NCBI GenBank assembly: GCA_026982565.1
Contig: JALSGV010000105.1
Location: 1 to 54,720 of the forward strand
Reading direction: 5' to 3'
From: Gammaproteobacteria bacterium
GTDB taxonomy: Bacteria > Pseudomonadota > Gammaproteobacteria > SZUA-140
Length of the DNA: 54,720 bases
This document shows, piece by piece, positions 31,771 through 41,848 of this stretch. How positions within the stretch are numbered: the first letter of the stretch is position 1; each line of letters opens with the position of its first letter. The position numbers were made by a program, and so were the translations under genes. The notes below the pieces were generated by a model. The model was not told the DNA's origin and ran no database searches. It worked only from the letters and a program-made list of their open reading frames with translations.

Positions 31771-32469
31771 ATGGCCAATCAGACAACCGTGAGGGTTAGG
31801 AAAAGGGCGCTGCTGGCGCCAGACATCCTGCAGGTAATGCTGGCGCCGTGCCACTCCGCCCGCCTGGATTTCCAGGCGGGACAATATATCAGCATACTCC
31901 ATGAAGGGATGGAACGGTATTTCTCCCTCGCCAACGCCCCGCAGGCTCATGGTGAATTGGAACTGCATATCCGACGGCTGCCGGGAAACGACTTTACGAC
32001 ATACGTATTCGAGACCCTGGCCGTCGGCGACCAACTCGAGATCAGCGGCCCATTCGGCATGTTTACTCAGCAGAAACACCTTGGCCACAGGCTGATCTTC
32101 GTTGCGGGGGGAACCGGCTTTGCACCCATCAAAAGCTTTATCGAGTCCTGCCTGGAAAAGAAGGAGCAACATTACATCACGCTCTATCGTGGCGCGCGCA
32201 CCAAAGAGGATCTATACCTGGACGAGCTATGCCGCCACTGGCAGCAACAGCGCCTGATCGACTATATCCCGATCCTGTCCGATGCAGGAAGCGATGCAAG
32301 CTGGCGAGGCAGAAAGGGGCTGGTCCATGAAGCCGTCGTCATGGACCAGCCTCGACTTGGAGAATGCGACGTCTATGCTTGCGGTCCACCGGCGATGATC
32401 ACCACACTCAGGGATGCGCTCCTTGGCCGCGGCCTGCCGCCAGCGCAATTCCACTCGGAAGGCGGCTGA
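31771..32469 (+). CDS. NAD(P)H-flavin reductase / ferredoxin reductase-like protein
   Basis: This 232-residue protein has a FAD-binding barrel with RYFSLANAP (about 49-57) and a NAD-binding domain with VAGGTGFAPIKSF (about 111-123) and YACGPPAMI. There is no 2Fe-2S domain. This is the build of Fre (LuxG-type) flavin reductases and of the reductase half of CDP-6-deoxyglucoseen reductases. It may supply reduced flavin to UbiD/UbiX-type enzymes, but no such gene is nearby. No clear ribosome site precedes the start. Confidence 0.82.
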   Translation: MANQTTVRVRKRALLAPDILQVMLAPCHSARLDFQAGQYISILHEGMERYFSLANAPQAHGELELHIRRLPGNDFTTYVFETLAVGDQLEISGPFGMFTQQKHLGHRLIFVAGGTGFAPIKSFIESCLEKKEQHYITLYRGARTKEDLYLDELCRHWQQQRLIDYIPILSDAGSDASWRGRKGLVHEAVVMDQPRLGECDVYACGPPAMITTLRDALLGRGLPPAQFHSEGG

Positions 32470-32475
32470 ACACAA

Positions 32476-32490
32476 ACCCGCGAAGCGGGT
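32476..32490. terminator. Small hairpin between convergent genes
   Basis: acccgc-gaa-gcgggt forms a perfect 6-bp stem with a 3-base loop in the 30-base gap between the convergent flavin reductase gene and hemY. There is no T-run on either side. It may act as a weak bidirectional stop, but the evidence is only the hairpin and its place. Confidence 0.35.
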
Positions 32491-32499
32491 CATACCCTC

Positions 32500-33756
32500 T
32501 CAACTGGCCGTGATGAGGGCGCCCTTGCCGATGTCCGCGGATTGATCCTCCAACTGTTGGACTGCGTCCGGTGATTTGGCCAGCATGCACTTGCGATAAT
32601 ACAACAAGGCCGTGTCGCTCTCGCCCAATTCATCGACGACGCCGGCGAGTTCCTGCAGCACTTCGGCATTTTCCTCAACGGCCAGACAGGCCTCCAGGTA
32701 CTGGCGCGCCTTGTCCCACTGTTTGTCACGCTTGTAGAGCCGCCCCAGCGTCAGCATGAGTGAAAAGCTGTCCTTGTGGTTCCTCAACCAGGTCTCCGCG
32801 CGGGAAAGCTGGATCTGGGTGTCGCCATTGATCAGGCCATACAGGTAGACCAGGTTCTCATCCCAATGTTTCTGCAAATAGCGGGACAGCACCATCTCGG
32901 CGTTGGTGCCGGAATTGCACTTCATCAACTGGTTTACATAGACGCTGACGAGTTCAGGCAATTTGCGCATATCCTTGTTCATATACTGCCAGACATCATG
33001 GAGTTTTCTCACATCATGATCAGCGCCCGCTTCGTTGAGCAACTCGGTGTTGGCCAGAATCTCCAGCTCCCGGGTCTTTTCGTAACTGAGGATATTACGC
33101 TTGCGCGCGGTAGGCAGCAGCGCCAGAAGACGGTGCCAGTCGCGCACGTCGCGGTACAGGGCCAGCAGGCGCTTGGTGACGGCTTCCTGCTTGGGCTCGT
33201 TGACGCGCAGCATCTCCAGGGTTTTCAGGGCGCGGTCCATCTTGCCTTCCTGAATCAGCAGTTCTGCGCGGGTCAGGCCAATGGCGGTATCGGCCTTGGG
33301 CATGAGTTCGGAGGCTTTGTTCAGGTATTCATCGCGCCGCCTGTGAGCCCCGAGTTTTTCAGCGGCCCGCGCCGCAAACAGGTAGTTGATCACGGGGCTC
33401 TTGGAAACCTCGATGAAGGCCATCAGTTCCCGCTCGGCCTCTTTCCAGCGTCCGTTGATGAGCGCAATGACGCCGTTGGTGAGGGCCTCGTGGGACTTGC
33501 GCGTCAGTTTTTCATGATGCCGCCGGTGGCGCCACTTGTTGTAGTTGCCCGGAAAGAAGAAGACCTTCATCACCACCCGCATGATGAGATAGAACACCAC
33601 GAAGGCGATACCCAATACCACCGACGCAAGGATGAAGCTGGTTTCGATGGTCCAGTCCTGGAAATTGATGACGATGTAACCGGGGTCGTCGCGTGCCACC
33701 AGGGTGATGACAACCGCGACCACTAAAACGATCAGTGCTGTGAATAGTAGTTTCAT
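32500..33756 (-). CDS. hemY: HemY-type TPR membrane protein
   Basis: This 418-residue protein has two N-terminal membrane helices (about 3-21 and 41-63) around the HemY signature RDDPGYIVINFQDWTIETS. A large TPR-like helical domain follows. It belongs to the proteobacterial HemY family of the hem operon, which is not the protoporphyrinogen oxidase of the same name; its role in haem synthesis is structural or regulatory and not settled. It follows hemX with a 2-base gap. Confidence 0.93.
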   Translation of the reverse strand: MKLLFTALIVLVVAVVITLVARDDPGYIVINFQDWTIETSFILASVVLGIAFVVFYLIMRVVMKVFFFPGNYNKWRHRRHHEKLTRKSHEALTNGVIALINGRWKEAERELMAFIEVSKSPVINYLFAARAAEKLGAHRRRDEYLNKASELMPKADTAIGLTRAELLIQEGKMDRALKTLEMLRVNEPKQEAVTKRLLALYRDVRDWHRLLALLPTARKRNILSYEKTRELEILANTELLNEAGADHDVRKLHDVWQYMNKDMRKLPELVSVYVNQLMKCNSGTNAEMVLSRYLQKHWDENLVYLYGLINGDTQIQLSRAETWLRNHKDSFSLMLTLGRLYKRDKQWDKARQYLEACLAVEENAEVLQELAGVVDELGESDTALLYYRKCMLAKSPDAVQQLEDQSADIGKGALITAS

Positions 33757-33758
33757 GG

Positions 33759-35051
33759 TTATTCACCACCATTGTTGTTTGTTTGCGGGGAAGCCGCCGT
33801 CACGAATGCCTGGGAGGCGATGACCTCGCGAATGGCATTCAGTGATGCGGTGAGTGATGGCAGTTCGGGATTCACCACCAGCTTGTCCAGCTTGCCCAGC
33901 GAAGCCAGGGCGCCGCTGACCGCCGCATCATTGGTATCGTAGTACTTGCTTATCCAGTCCTGCGTTGCCTTCAGGCTGTCGTGATAGATCTGTTCATCAC
34001 GCCTCAGCAAGGCCAACCGCGCCGTTTCCAGCTTCAGCTGCAGGTTCTGAACCAGATATTGATGCTCTTCGGGCGGCACGATGGGCTGCTCGGACTGCTC
34101 GCGGTGGCGCACGGTGACGAGATCCTTGAACGCCTGCCACATGCCCATGAAGAAACCCTTCCAGCCTTCTTCCTTTGCCGTTTCCTGAGCGCCCTCTCCG
34201 GTGGCACTGTCACCACCCGCGGTGGAGGAGTCCGCGCTGCTGGGCAGGGGCAATGTTGTCACAACCTCCTGGAGGCTGCTGAGGGTGAAGGCGGCGCCAG
34301 CGATATCGGCCCTGGGCACGGCGAGCAATGCGTTGAGGTCGTCGGCAATCAGGCGCCGCACCTTGGCGAAGGCGGGATGGCCGATCTCCCGCAGACGGTT
34401 GTCGGCGGCGGTAAGCGCGGCGATGGCCGTGCTTACGTCACGATTGAACTGCAGGCTGTCGATGGCGATGCGGATAAGGTATTCGACCTCGGCCGGCTCC
34501 CACACGGGCTCTTCCGGCTTGACCTCGTTGAGCTTTTCCTGCAGGGAGGCGAGGGACTGCTGCAGTATGTTGAAGTCGCCGGTAAGCTTTTCACCAAGGC
34601 GGTTGTCCAGGGCCTTCAGTTCGCCCTGCAGTGAAGCCTGTAGCGAGGCGATTTTGGGCTCCAGGCCGCTGGTTGCCTGGGCCAGCTGCGACACCTTGCC
34701 CTCGATCTGCGCCATACGTTGATCGGTTTCCTTGAAGCGGGTTTCCACCTGTCCGGCGATCTGCCCGGTCTGGCTGTCCAGCTGCCCCACCACGGCGAGG
34801 TTCTTCTGCCAGAGCTGATAACCGCCAACGATACCGCCGATGGCGACGATCAGGGCGAGAAAGGCCAGAAAGACGCCTGATTTAGATGTGCCCTGGGCCT
34901 TGGCGGCTTGCTGGTTGGTGTGTTCTTCCGGTTGACTGGCAGTAGTGACCTCGGCTTCGCTGGCTGCCGCCTCGCTGCTGGTCTCTGATGTCTGCCGATT
35001 TTCTCCGGATGTCTCCCCCTCGTACTGCGCTGTTTTTTCTTCTTTACTCAT
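33759..35051 (-). CDS. hemX: HemX family membrane protein
   Basis: This 430-residue protein starts [20 protein letters not shown], an acidic Ser- and Glu-rich cytoplasmic tail. One membrane helix follows (about 59-79), then a long periplasmic coiled coil and a helical domain. HemX proteins of the proteobacterial hem operon were once annotated as uroporphyrinogen-III methyltransferase, but no methyltransferase motif is visible here. The ATG at 35051 overlaps the hemD stop by 8 bases; an ORF start 13 codons upstream is less likely. Confidence 0.92.
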   Translation of the reverse strand: MSKEEKTAQYEGETSGENRQTSETSSEAAASEAEVTTASQPEEHTNQQAAKAQGTSKSGVFLAFLALIVAIGGIVGGYQLWQKNLAVVGQLDSQTGQIAGQVETRFKETDQRMAQIEGKVSQLAQATSGLEPKIASLQASLQGELKALDNRLGEKLTGDFNILQQSLASLQEKLNEVKPEEPVWEPAEVEYLIRIAIDSLQFNRDVSTAIAALTAADNRLREIGHPAFAKVRRLIADDLNALLAVPRADIAGAAFTLSSLQEVVTTLPLPSSADSSTAGGDSATGEGAQETAKEEGWKGFFMGMWQAFKDLVTVRHREQSEQPIVPPEEHQYLVQNLQLKLETARLALLRRDEQIYHDSLKATQDWISKYYDTNDAAVSGALASLGKLDKLVVNPELPSLTASLNAIREVIASQAFVTAASPQTNNNGGE

Positions 35052-35868
35052 GAATGACTCTCCGAGAGCTCTCGTTTTTATTGATAGCATACCACGCTTC
35101 GATCGCGGCCACTAATCCTTCATCGCTGGATTGCGATGCTATGATGGGTTCCTGTGTGAACCCCAATCTGCCTGCGAACAAGGCGTTGCGGTGACTCATC
35201 ACCACCAAGGGAATCCGCAGCAGCCTGTCACGGTTCTCTACCTCGGTAATCTTGTAGAGGTTCTGCACGCCTTCGTTGCTGCTGACCACGATGATGTCCA
35301 CGTCGCCTTCACGCAGCAGTTGATTCAAACGCGCCGGGCTGTCTGCAGGTATGGTGCGACGATAGACTTCCGCATAGGAGACTGTGGCTCCCCGCTCCCT
35401 TAGGGTGCTCGCCAGTAACTCCCTCCCTCCTTCCCCACGGAAGATGATAATTTTTTTTCCGGCGACTTGCCACATTTCCTCTTCAGCCAGCAGCGATTCG
35501 CTGTTGAAGACCTTCTTTGGGCAAATATCCGCATACAATCCATGCCTTATCAAGGCCTCCGCGCTGCGTTTGCCGACCACCGCCAGGCGCAGACCAGCTG
35601 GCCAGCCGCCGCGGGATTTGACCAACTGGTGGCCATAGTCCACCGCATTGGTACTGATAAAGACAGCCAAATCAAACTCTTCCAGTCGATCCACGAGGGC
35701 CTCCGCAGGCGCCGCGTCATCGACGGGGCGGATTTCCATTGCAGGAATGGCCACCGCCCGGCCTCCCGCATCTTCTATGAGCCGGCAGAGATTGCGCGCC
35801 TGACCCCGCGGCCGGGTAACCAGGATGCGGAGCCCCTCAAGCTGCTTGTCACCGTATTCATCCGGCAT
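35044..35868 (-). CDS. hemD: Uroporphyrinogen-III synthase
   Basis: This 274-residue enzyme cyclises hydroxymethylbilane to uroporphyrinogen III. Family features are [15 protein letters not shown] at the N-terminus, [14 protein letters not shown] and [13 protein letters not shown]. The primary sequence is poorly conserved in this family, so the hemC neighbour strengthens the call. I use the ATG at 35868, overlapping hemC by 11 bases; a GTG at 35898 would add 10 residues. Confidence 0.93.
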   Translation of the reverse strand: MPDEYGDKQLEGLRILVTRPRGQARNLCRLIEDAGGRAVAIPAMEIRPVDDAAPAEALVDRLEEFDLAVFISTNAVDYGHQLVKSRGGWPAGLRLAVVGKRSAEALIRHGLYADICPKKVFNSESLLAEEEMWQVAGKKIIIFRGEGGRELLASTLRERGATVSYAEVYRRTIPADSPARLNQLLREGDVDIIVVSSNEGVQNLYKITEVENRDRLLRIPLVVMSHRNALFAGRLGFTQEPIIASQSSDEGLVAAIEAWYAINKNESSRRVIHE

Positions 35869-36787
35869 AGATCTCTCTGAGGATTTCTCTCGCGCCACGG
35901 CTCAACAAGTCCTCCGCCAACTCGAATCCGATCTTCCGGGCCTCCCGCACCGTCCCCCGGGCATACCCGCGGATCACTGTATCACCACTGGGCCTCCCCA
36001 CCAGACCATTGATTTCCAATAGATTACCATCCAGGGTGGCATGTCCGGCGATGGGCACCTGGCAGCCCCCCTCGAGGCGCTCATTCAGGGCGCGCTCCGC
36101 CATGACACATACATGGGAATCCTGGTGATCCAGCACGGCGATCACTTCGTTGACCCGCGCGTCGTCCTCACGGCATTCAATACCGATGGCGCCCTGACCA
36201 ATGGCCGGCAGGCAGATATCCACCGCCAGCTTTTCGGTAATGCGCGCGCCCTCGCCCAGGCGCATCAGGCCCGCCGAAGCCAATATAATGGCGGCAAAGC
36301 GGCCTTCCTCCAGCCGCTGCAGACGGGTACCGACATTGCCGCGCAGGCTCTCGATGGCCAGGTCCGGGCGCCGCTCCATCAGTTGGCATTGCCGCCGCAA
36401 ACTGGAAGTACCGACGCACGCCCCATGGGGCAGGGCGGCAAAACTGTCGTAATCCAGGGAGACGAGGGCGTCCCGCACCTCCTCGCGCTCGAGTATTACA
36501 GGCAAATGCAGGCCTGGAGGCAATTCTACCGGCACGTCCTTCATGGAATGCACGGCGATGTCGGCGCGCCCGTCCAGCAGGCTTTGCTCCAGTTCCTTGA
36601 CGAACAGGCCCTTGCCGCCCACCTTTGCGAGGGGCGCGTCGAGAATGCGGTCTCCCTGGGTAGTCATTTTCACCAGTTCGACCACCATGCCGGGATAAGC
36701 CTGCCGCAGTCGCGCGCGCACGTGCTCCGCCTGCCACAGGGCAAGGGGACTCTTACGGGTAGCGATACGGATAATTTGATCAGACAT
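35858..36787 (-). CDS. hemC: Porphobilinogen deaminase (hydroxymethylbilane synthase)
   Basis: This 309-residue enzyme joins four porphobilinogens. The N-terminus [18 protein letters not shown], the catalytic region [12 protein letters not shown] and the dipyrromethane-cofactor cysteine C242 in [11 protein letters not shown] are all present. It leads the hemC-hemD-hemX-hemY operon, whose genes overlap or nearly touch. It is divergent from argH. Confidence 0.98.
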   Translation of the reverse strand: MSDQIIRIATRKSPLALWQAEHVRARLRQAYPGMVVELVKMTTQGDRILDAPLAKVGGKGLFVKELEQSLLDGRADIAVHSMKDVPVELPPGLHLPVILEREEVRDALVSLDYDSFAALPHGACVGTSSLRRQCQLMERRPDLAIESLRGNVGTRLQRLEEGRFAAIILASAGLMRLGEGARITEKLAVDICLPAIGQGAIGIECREDDARVNEVIAVLDHQDSHVCVMAERALNERLEGGCQVPIAGHATLDGNLLEINGLVGRPSGDTVIRGYARGTVREARKIGFELAEDLLSRGAREILREIYAG

Positions 36788-37031
36788 GCGGGAATATCCA
36801 GCTTGTTGTTATTTTATGCCCGGCCAGCCCCATTTCGGCGCGCCGTGTGAGGGGGGGTAAAAGTTCAGACATTCTGAACTCATATTATAACCCTGTGAAT
36901 CAGTAAGATGTAAGGGGCAGACCCGCCAGCCTATGCAATTATGGCAAATTTACCCCTTCTTCTTAAAAAAGTGTCCGTTTTACATTATATTGGAGTTCCA
37001 GTTCCTATCCCGACAGACACACGAAGGCCAC
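36788..37031. promoter_or_regulatory. Divergent hemC / argH region with a 19-bp palindrome
   Basis: This 244-base gap holds the promoters of the hem operon and argH. A perfect palindrome, agttcaga-cat-tctgaact, occupies 36862-36880, about 75 bases upstream of hemC and next to an AT-rich CATATTATAAC stretch. It is a reasonable operator candidate for the hem promoter. I do not recognise it as the site of a known regulator. Confidence 0.45.
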
Positions 37032-38420
37032 ATGAAGCAGGAAGACGGTACCAGCAAGCCCTGGGCAGGGCGCTTCACGGAAGCGACGGACAGTTTCGTG
37101 GAGGCATTCAGCGCCTCCATCCATTTCGACAAGCGCCTCTACCACTACGACATCGAGGCTTCCATCGCCCATGCCAGGATGCTGGCGCACGTGGGCCTGC
37201 TGCAAGAGGGCGAATTCCAGGCCATCGAAAAAGGCCTGCTGGATATCCGCAACGATATCGAGCGCGACGATTTCGCCTGGCTGGTGGAACTCGAGGACGT
37301 GCATATGAATATCGAGGCGCGCCTCACCGAACGCATCGGCATCGCTGGCAAGAAACTGCATACGGGACGCTCGCGCAACGACCAGGTCGCCACGGACATG
37401 CGCCTGTACCTGCGCGACGAGATCGACCAGGTACGCGCCGAATTGCGGCGGCTGCAAGAAGCCCTGCTGGATATCGCCGAACGCGAGGCGGAGACGATTC
37501 TGCCGGGATTCACTCACTTGCAGGTCGCCCAGCCCGTCACCTTCGGCCACCACATGCTGGCCTGGTTTGAAATGCTCAAGCGGGACGATGAGCGCCTGGG
37601 CGACTGCCGCCGCCGGGTCAATGTCATGCCCCTGGGCGCGGCCGCCCTGGCAGGCACCAGCTACCCCATCGACCGGGCCTATACGGCCAGACTGCTGGGA
37701 TTCGAACGCGTGGCGGAAAACTCCCTGGATGCCGTCAGTGACCGGGATTTTATTATCGAGTTCATTGGCTGCGCGGCCCTCATCATGACCCATCTGTCAC
37801 GATTTTCCGAAGAACTGATCCTGTGGTCGTCGGCGCAATTCGGGTTCGTGGAACTGTCCGACCGCTTCTGCACCGGCTCCTCCATCATGCCGCAGAAAAA
37901 GAACCCGGACATTCCCGAGCTGGTGCGCGGCAAGACGGGGCGGGTCAATGGCCATCTCATTGCCCTGCTGACCCTGATGAAGGCCCAGCCCCTGGCCTAC
38001 AACAAGGACAATCAGGAGGACAAGGAGCCACTGTTCGATACCATCGATACCCTCAAGGGCAGCCTGCGGGTATTCGCCGACATGATGCCCACCATGAAGA
38101 TCAACAAGAAACAGATGCTGGCGGCGGCCCATCAGGGCTTTGCCACGGCAACGGACCTGGCCGACTATCTGGTGCGGCGCGGCATTCCCTTCCGCGACGC
38201 CCACGAGGTGGTCGGCAAGGCGGTGCGTTACGGCCTGGACAACGACAAGGATCTCGCCGATATGTCCCTGGAGGAACTGCGGCAATTCTCCGCGCACATC
38301 GATTCCGATGTGTTCGACGTGCTTACCTTGAGCGGATCCGTGGCCGCCCGCAATCACCCCGGCGGCACGGCGCCCGAGCAGGTGCGCGCCGCCATAGAAC
38401 GCGCCCGCACGACCATCTGA
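37032..38420 (+). CDS. argH: Argininosuccinate lyase
   Basis: This 462-residue enzyme makes arginine and fumarate. The family signature [12 protein letters not shown] is at about residues 282-293, preceded by the [14 protein letters not shown] region, and the [17 protein letters not shown] segment is present. The open frame extends 33 codons further upstream, but [17 protein letters not shown] at 37032 is the usual start and is preceded by GAAGG. The place beside hemC and cyaA resembles Pseudomonas. Confidence 0.97.
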   Translation: MKQEDGTSKPWAGRFTEATDSFVEAFSASIHFDKRLYHYDIEASIAHARMLAHVGLLQEGEFQAIEKGLLDIRNDIERDDFAWLVELEDVHMNIEARLTERIGIAGKKLHTGRSRNDQVATDMRLYLRDEIDQVRAELRRLQEALLDIAEREAETILPGFTHLQVAQPVTFGHHMLAWFEMLKRDDERLGDCRRRVNVMPLGAAALAGTSYPIDRAYTARLLGFERVAENSLDAVSDRDFIIEFIGCAALIMTHLSRFSEELILWSSAQFGFVELSDRFCTGSSIMPQKKNPDIPELVRGKTGRVNGHLIALLTLMKAQPLAYNKDNQEDKEPLFDTIDTLKGSLRVFADMMPTMKINKKQMLAAAHQGFATATDLADYLVRRGIPFRDAHEVVGKAVRYGLDNDKDLADMSLEELRQFSAHIDSDVFDVLTLSGSVAARNHPGGTAPEQVRAAIERARTTI

Positions 38421-38501
38421 CCCTTCCCCTGCAGGTTTTCCACGAAACGCCGATATCCTATTAGAAGCAGACAGTGCCTGCAGAGGTGCTGACGTCATAT
38501 A

Positions 38502-38661
38502 CCTGAATCCGCGGGTTCAGGGCGGATACAGAGTGCAAGATATTGGTTTCACAGTAGACTCAAAAAATCTCAGCTTCACCCAAAGGTTAAGCGGGAATTT
38601 TTTGAACCGCTGTGGAAGCAAGCGCTTGTGCTATGCGCCGGCATGAACCCACGGACTCAGG
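38502..38661. mobile_element. 160-bp miniature inverted-repeat element, copy B
   Basis: The left end at 38502-38519 and the right end at 38644-38661 are 18-bp inverted repeats with 16 of 18 bases matching. They are flanked by the 5-bp direct repeat ATATA (38497-38501 and 38662-38666). Length is the same as copy A (160 bp) and the sequence is its reverse complement at about 89% identity by eye. It fills most of the argH-cyaA gap and ends 33 bases before the cyaA ATG, so it could affect cyaA expression. No coding capacity. Confidence 0.87.
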
Positions 38662-38694
38662 ATATAGTTATTTCCAATCTCGCTGGATGGACCC

Positions 38695-41607
38695 ATGGCA
38701 CAACAGGATATCAACAATCTAAAAAGAAGATTCCTCACCCTCAACCGTGAGCGCATGATGCGCATACGTGATGATCTCCGCCCCCGGCATCAGGACGCGC
38801 TGGACATATTGCCATTGCTGTTTCACAGTAACCACCCTGCCTTTCCAGGCTACGTCTCCAAGAGTACGCCCGTGGGCATTTCCGATTATTCCCCCTCACA
38901 GCAGACATTGGATGCCGGCAAACGCCTGGTGCGCAGTTTTGAACACAAGCGCCGCGCCCTGCTGCAATTCGATATCTATTCGATCTTCCTCATGGGGAGC
39001 AGCGGCACGATTGCCTATTCCTCCAACAGTGATTTCGACGTCTGGTTGTGTCATCGCCCCGATCTCAACACGGTACAGTTGGCGGAACTACAGCAAAAAG
39101 CCTTCCTCATCGAACAATGGGCTGCGTCCATGGACCTGGAGGTGCATTTCTTCCTGATGAATGCGGACACTTTCAAGCGGGGTGAGGATGTTGCCCTGTC
39201 GGTGGAGAGCAGCGGCAGCGCCCAGCATCACCTGTTGCTGGAAGAATTCTATCGCACCGGCCTGCTGCTGGCGGGACGCTACCCTATCTGGTGGCTTGTA
39301 CCTCCCGAACAGGAGGCAAACTATGAAAGCTATACCAAACAACTGAAGAAGCAGCGCTTTATCAAGGAAAACGAAACCATCGATTTCGGCGGCCTTCCAC
39401 GAGCGCCCGCCGAGGAATTCTTCGGCGCGGCATTGTGGCAGCTCTACAAGGGAATCGACTCTCCCTACAAGGCCGCCCTCAAACTGATGCTGATGGAAGT
39501 CTACGCCGACGAATATCCCCATGTGGACCTGCTCAGCCAACGTTTCAAAAAGGCCATCCATGAGGGTGAAACCAATCTGGCCCGGCTCGACCCCTATATC
39601 ATGCTGTACAAGAAACTGGAGGAATATCTGCTGAGCAAGGACGAGGACAAAGGGCGCCTCAACCTGGTCAGGCGCTGCTTTTATTTCAAGGTCAACGAGA
39701 AGCTCAGCACCACATCACCAAGCCGCCAGGAAAACTGGCGCCATGAGACCATGATGGAATTCTCCCGGGAATGGCGTTGGAGCGACGAGCATATCGAATC
39801 CCTGGACTCGCGCGCCACGTGGAAAATCAACCACGTCATGGAAGAGCGTAAGAGCCTGGTCAGGCTCCTGACCCAGAGCTATCATTCACTGTCGGATTTC
39901 GCGCGCCGCCATGCCCTGTCCACCACCATCAATCAACATGACCTCACCGTGCTGGGGCGCAAGTTGTATGCGGCTTTCGAGCGCAAAGCGGGCAAGATCG
40001 ACATCGTCAACCGCGGCATCTCCGACAACGTATGGGAAAGCCCCCTGACCATCGTTCAGGTTGGCAAGGATCTTTCCTCTGGATGGGCGCTCTACCGTGG
40101 AATGAACAACAAGCCACGCCAGGGGAAGACAGAGCCCCTGAAGCGGACGCGGACCATTATCGAGATGCTGACATGGTGCCATCTCAACAAGATCATCGAT
40201 GGACGCACCGCCTTCGTCCTGCACACACAAAGCGGCGCCATCGATGTGCCGGAAATCAAAACCCTCGTCAAGCAACTTCAGTATTTGTTTCCCGATGGTA
40301 ATCCTGCGGCCTCTACGTTAGAGGACTTTTCCCAGGCAGCGCAATTGAGACAGTCCGCCCTGTTTATCAATGTGGGTATCCGACCCACGACCACTTCCAT
40401 CAAGGAAGGAAAGTTTCTCACCAGCAACAAGGTGGACGCCTTCAGCTACGGTGGCATTTGCCAGAACCTGGTGTACTCACTGGACCATGTTCTCCAGACC
40501 ACCTGGCAGGAAGTGTTGACCTTCCGCTATGAAGGAGAAGGGGGAATATTCGAATGCCTCAATGATTATCTGAAATGGTCCCCGCCCTCACAGGGCAAGG
40601 CGCCGCCAAAGATCTCGACCTTCTGCTTCTCCAACAACAGCAGAGGAATGACTATCTCGCGGCGTATCGAGGAACTCTTCAATGATATCATCGCCTGTTT
40701 TTATGAGGGAAAGCATGCTGTGGAGGCGCGATATGTGCTGATGATCGAACACAAGTATTACATCCTGTCCCTGGACAAGGATAATCTGCGCCACCAGGTT
40801 GCCAACAACTACAAGGAACTTCTCCAGCATCTCGAGGCCCCGCAGGACACCTTCAGACCGGTTGTCATGGACCGCTACAGCAGGGAGAACAATCTGCTTT
40901 CAGTCATATTGAACAACAACAAGCCAGACACCATACAAATCTACTTCCATGTGGATGGCAACAATGCCGATATCTATATCATGGATGAGTACGGCTCTCT
41001 GTATTTTCAGAGTAAAACCCAGGCCACTCTGCCAGTGCTGACAAACCAATACAAATGTTTCCTGGAGTCCATCCTGCGCAGAAAAAGTATCGACAGCACT
41101 CAACAAGGACCGGGCTTCGAGGCCATCGGCATGGAATTTTACAAGGCCGTCAAGAATTCCAGCGGAAAACTGCAGCTGACCACTTGCCAAAATATAAAAC
41201 GGACATCGCCGGATAAATTTTTCAATATCCAGATCATTGGCGGCAACAGCAAGGACGACCGTGAGACGCTTACCATTTTCTGTAATGAAACCGAATTCTC
41301 ATCCATGGAATTCGGTGACGATCTGTTCCTTGCCGTGGCCGGCCATGTCCTTGAAAAGCGCAAAAGCGGCCTCTGCTACCCCATCTACATCACCGATATC
41401 GACGTGCCACATAAAATGCTGGGAGCCGATCCCCAATCACCTATACAAACCGTCCAATACCTGAAATACAAAAAACAGATCGAGGAAAAAATGAATACGG
41501 CCTTGATGAGCCTGGTACTTCGTCAAGGTGATAGCTCAGAATACAGTTGGCCTGTCAGCGTTCAGGGCAAGGCGCGCCTCGCAGCGAATGGCCGCCGCCC
41601 TTTATAA
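38695..41607 (+). CDS. cyaA: Class I adenylate cyclase
   Basis: This 970-residue enzyme converts ATP to cAMP, the ligand of CRP/Vfr regulators. The nucleotidyltransferase signature GSSGTIAYSSNSDFDVW lies at residues 101-117, with acidic residues 113 and 115 likely metal ligands. The rest matches the long class I type of Pseudomonas and relatives, longer than the 848 residues of E. coli. The upstream gap carries the copy B repeat element. Confidence 0.95.
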   Translation: MAQQDINNLKRRFLTLNRERMMRIRDDLRPRHQDALDILPLLFHSNHPAFPGYVSKSTPVGISDYSPSQQTLDAGKRLVRSFEHKRRALLQFDIYSIFLMGSSGTIAYSSNSDFDVWLCHRPDLNTVQLAELQQKAFLIEQWAASMDLEVHFFLMNADTFKRGEDVALSVESSGSAQHHLLLEEFYRTGLLLAGRYPIWWLVPPEQEANYESYTKQLKKQRFIKENETIDFGGLPRAPAEEFFGAALWQLYKGIDSPYKAALKLMLMEVYADEYPHVDLLSQRFKKAIHEGETNLARLDPYIMLYKKLEEYLLSKDEDKGRLNLVRRCFYFKVNEKLSTTSPSRQENWRHETMMEFSREWRWSDEHIESLDSRATWKINHVMEERKSLVRLLTQSYHSLSDFARRHALSTTINQHDLTVLGRKLYAAFERKAGKIDIVNRGISDNVWESPLTIVQVGKDLSSGWALYRGMNNKPRQGKTEPLKRTRTIIEMLTWCHLNKIIDGRTAFVLHTQSGAIDVPEIKTLVKQLQYLFPDGNPAASTLEDFSQAAQLRQSALFINVGIRPTTTSIKEGKFLTSNKVDAFSYGGICQNLVYSLDHVLQTTWQEVLTFRYEGEGGIFECLNDYLKWSPPSQGKAPPKISTFCFSNNSRGMTISRRIEELFNDIIACFYEGKHAVEARYVLMIEHKYYILSLDKDNLRHQVANNYKELLQHLEAPQDTFRPVVMDRYSRENNLLSVILNNNKPDTIQIYFHVDGNNADIYIMDEYGSLYFQSKTQATLPVLTNQYKCFLESILRRKSIDSTQQGPGFEAIGMEFYKAVKNSSGKLQLTTCQNIKRTSPDKFFNIQIIGGNSKDDRETLTIFCNETEFSSMEFGDDLFLAVAGHVLEKRKSGLCYPIYITDIDVPHKMLGADPQSPIQTVQYLKYKKQIEEKMNTALMSLVLRQGDSSEYSWPVSVQGKARLAANGRRPL

Positions 41608-41848
41608 GAAGCGCAACGCGGGCATGGGCGCTGACAAGCCAACCCTTCGGGCGCTCCTGCGGTGTCCCGCGGTGGCGTTGCACCCCGCTGTGCATAAACA
41701 ATGACGCCTCCATACTGGACAGCGATTTGAACATCTTGCGAGGAAAAGATTACGCTGGATTCTCAAGGACCCGAAAACGAATAACGCGAAGCTCTATAAG
41801 CTGTCTAACTGAAAACCTGAATCCGTGGGCTCAGGTAATGAAGAAAGT
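41608..41848. other. Intergenic region with no gene seen
   Basis: This 241-base gap lies between the convergent cyaA and lipoprotein genes. It holds a solitary end of the 160-bp element (41816-41835) and otherwise unremarkable sequence. A frame running from 41547 to 41930 overlaps the end of cyaA and has no family resemblance, so I do not call it a gene. No T-run terminator was recognised. Confidence 0.4.
41816..41835. repeat. Solitary end of the 160-bp element
   Basis: The sequence cctgaatccgtgggctcagg exactly repeats the first 18 bases of copy A of the 160-bp element and then adds GG. No element body is attached on either side. With the one at 12720-12740 it makes two solitary ends in the window. 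It lies 13 bases past the stop codon of the lipoprotein gene. Confidence 0.75.
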
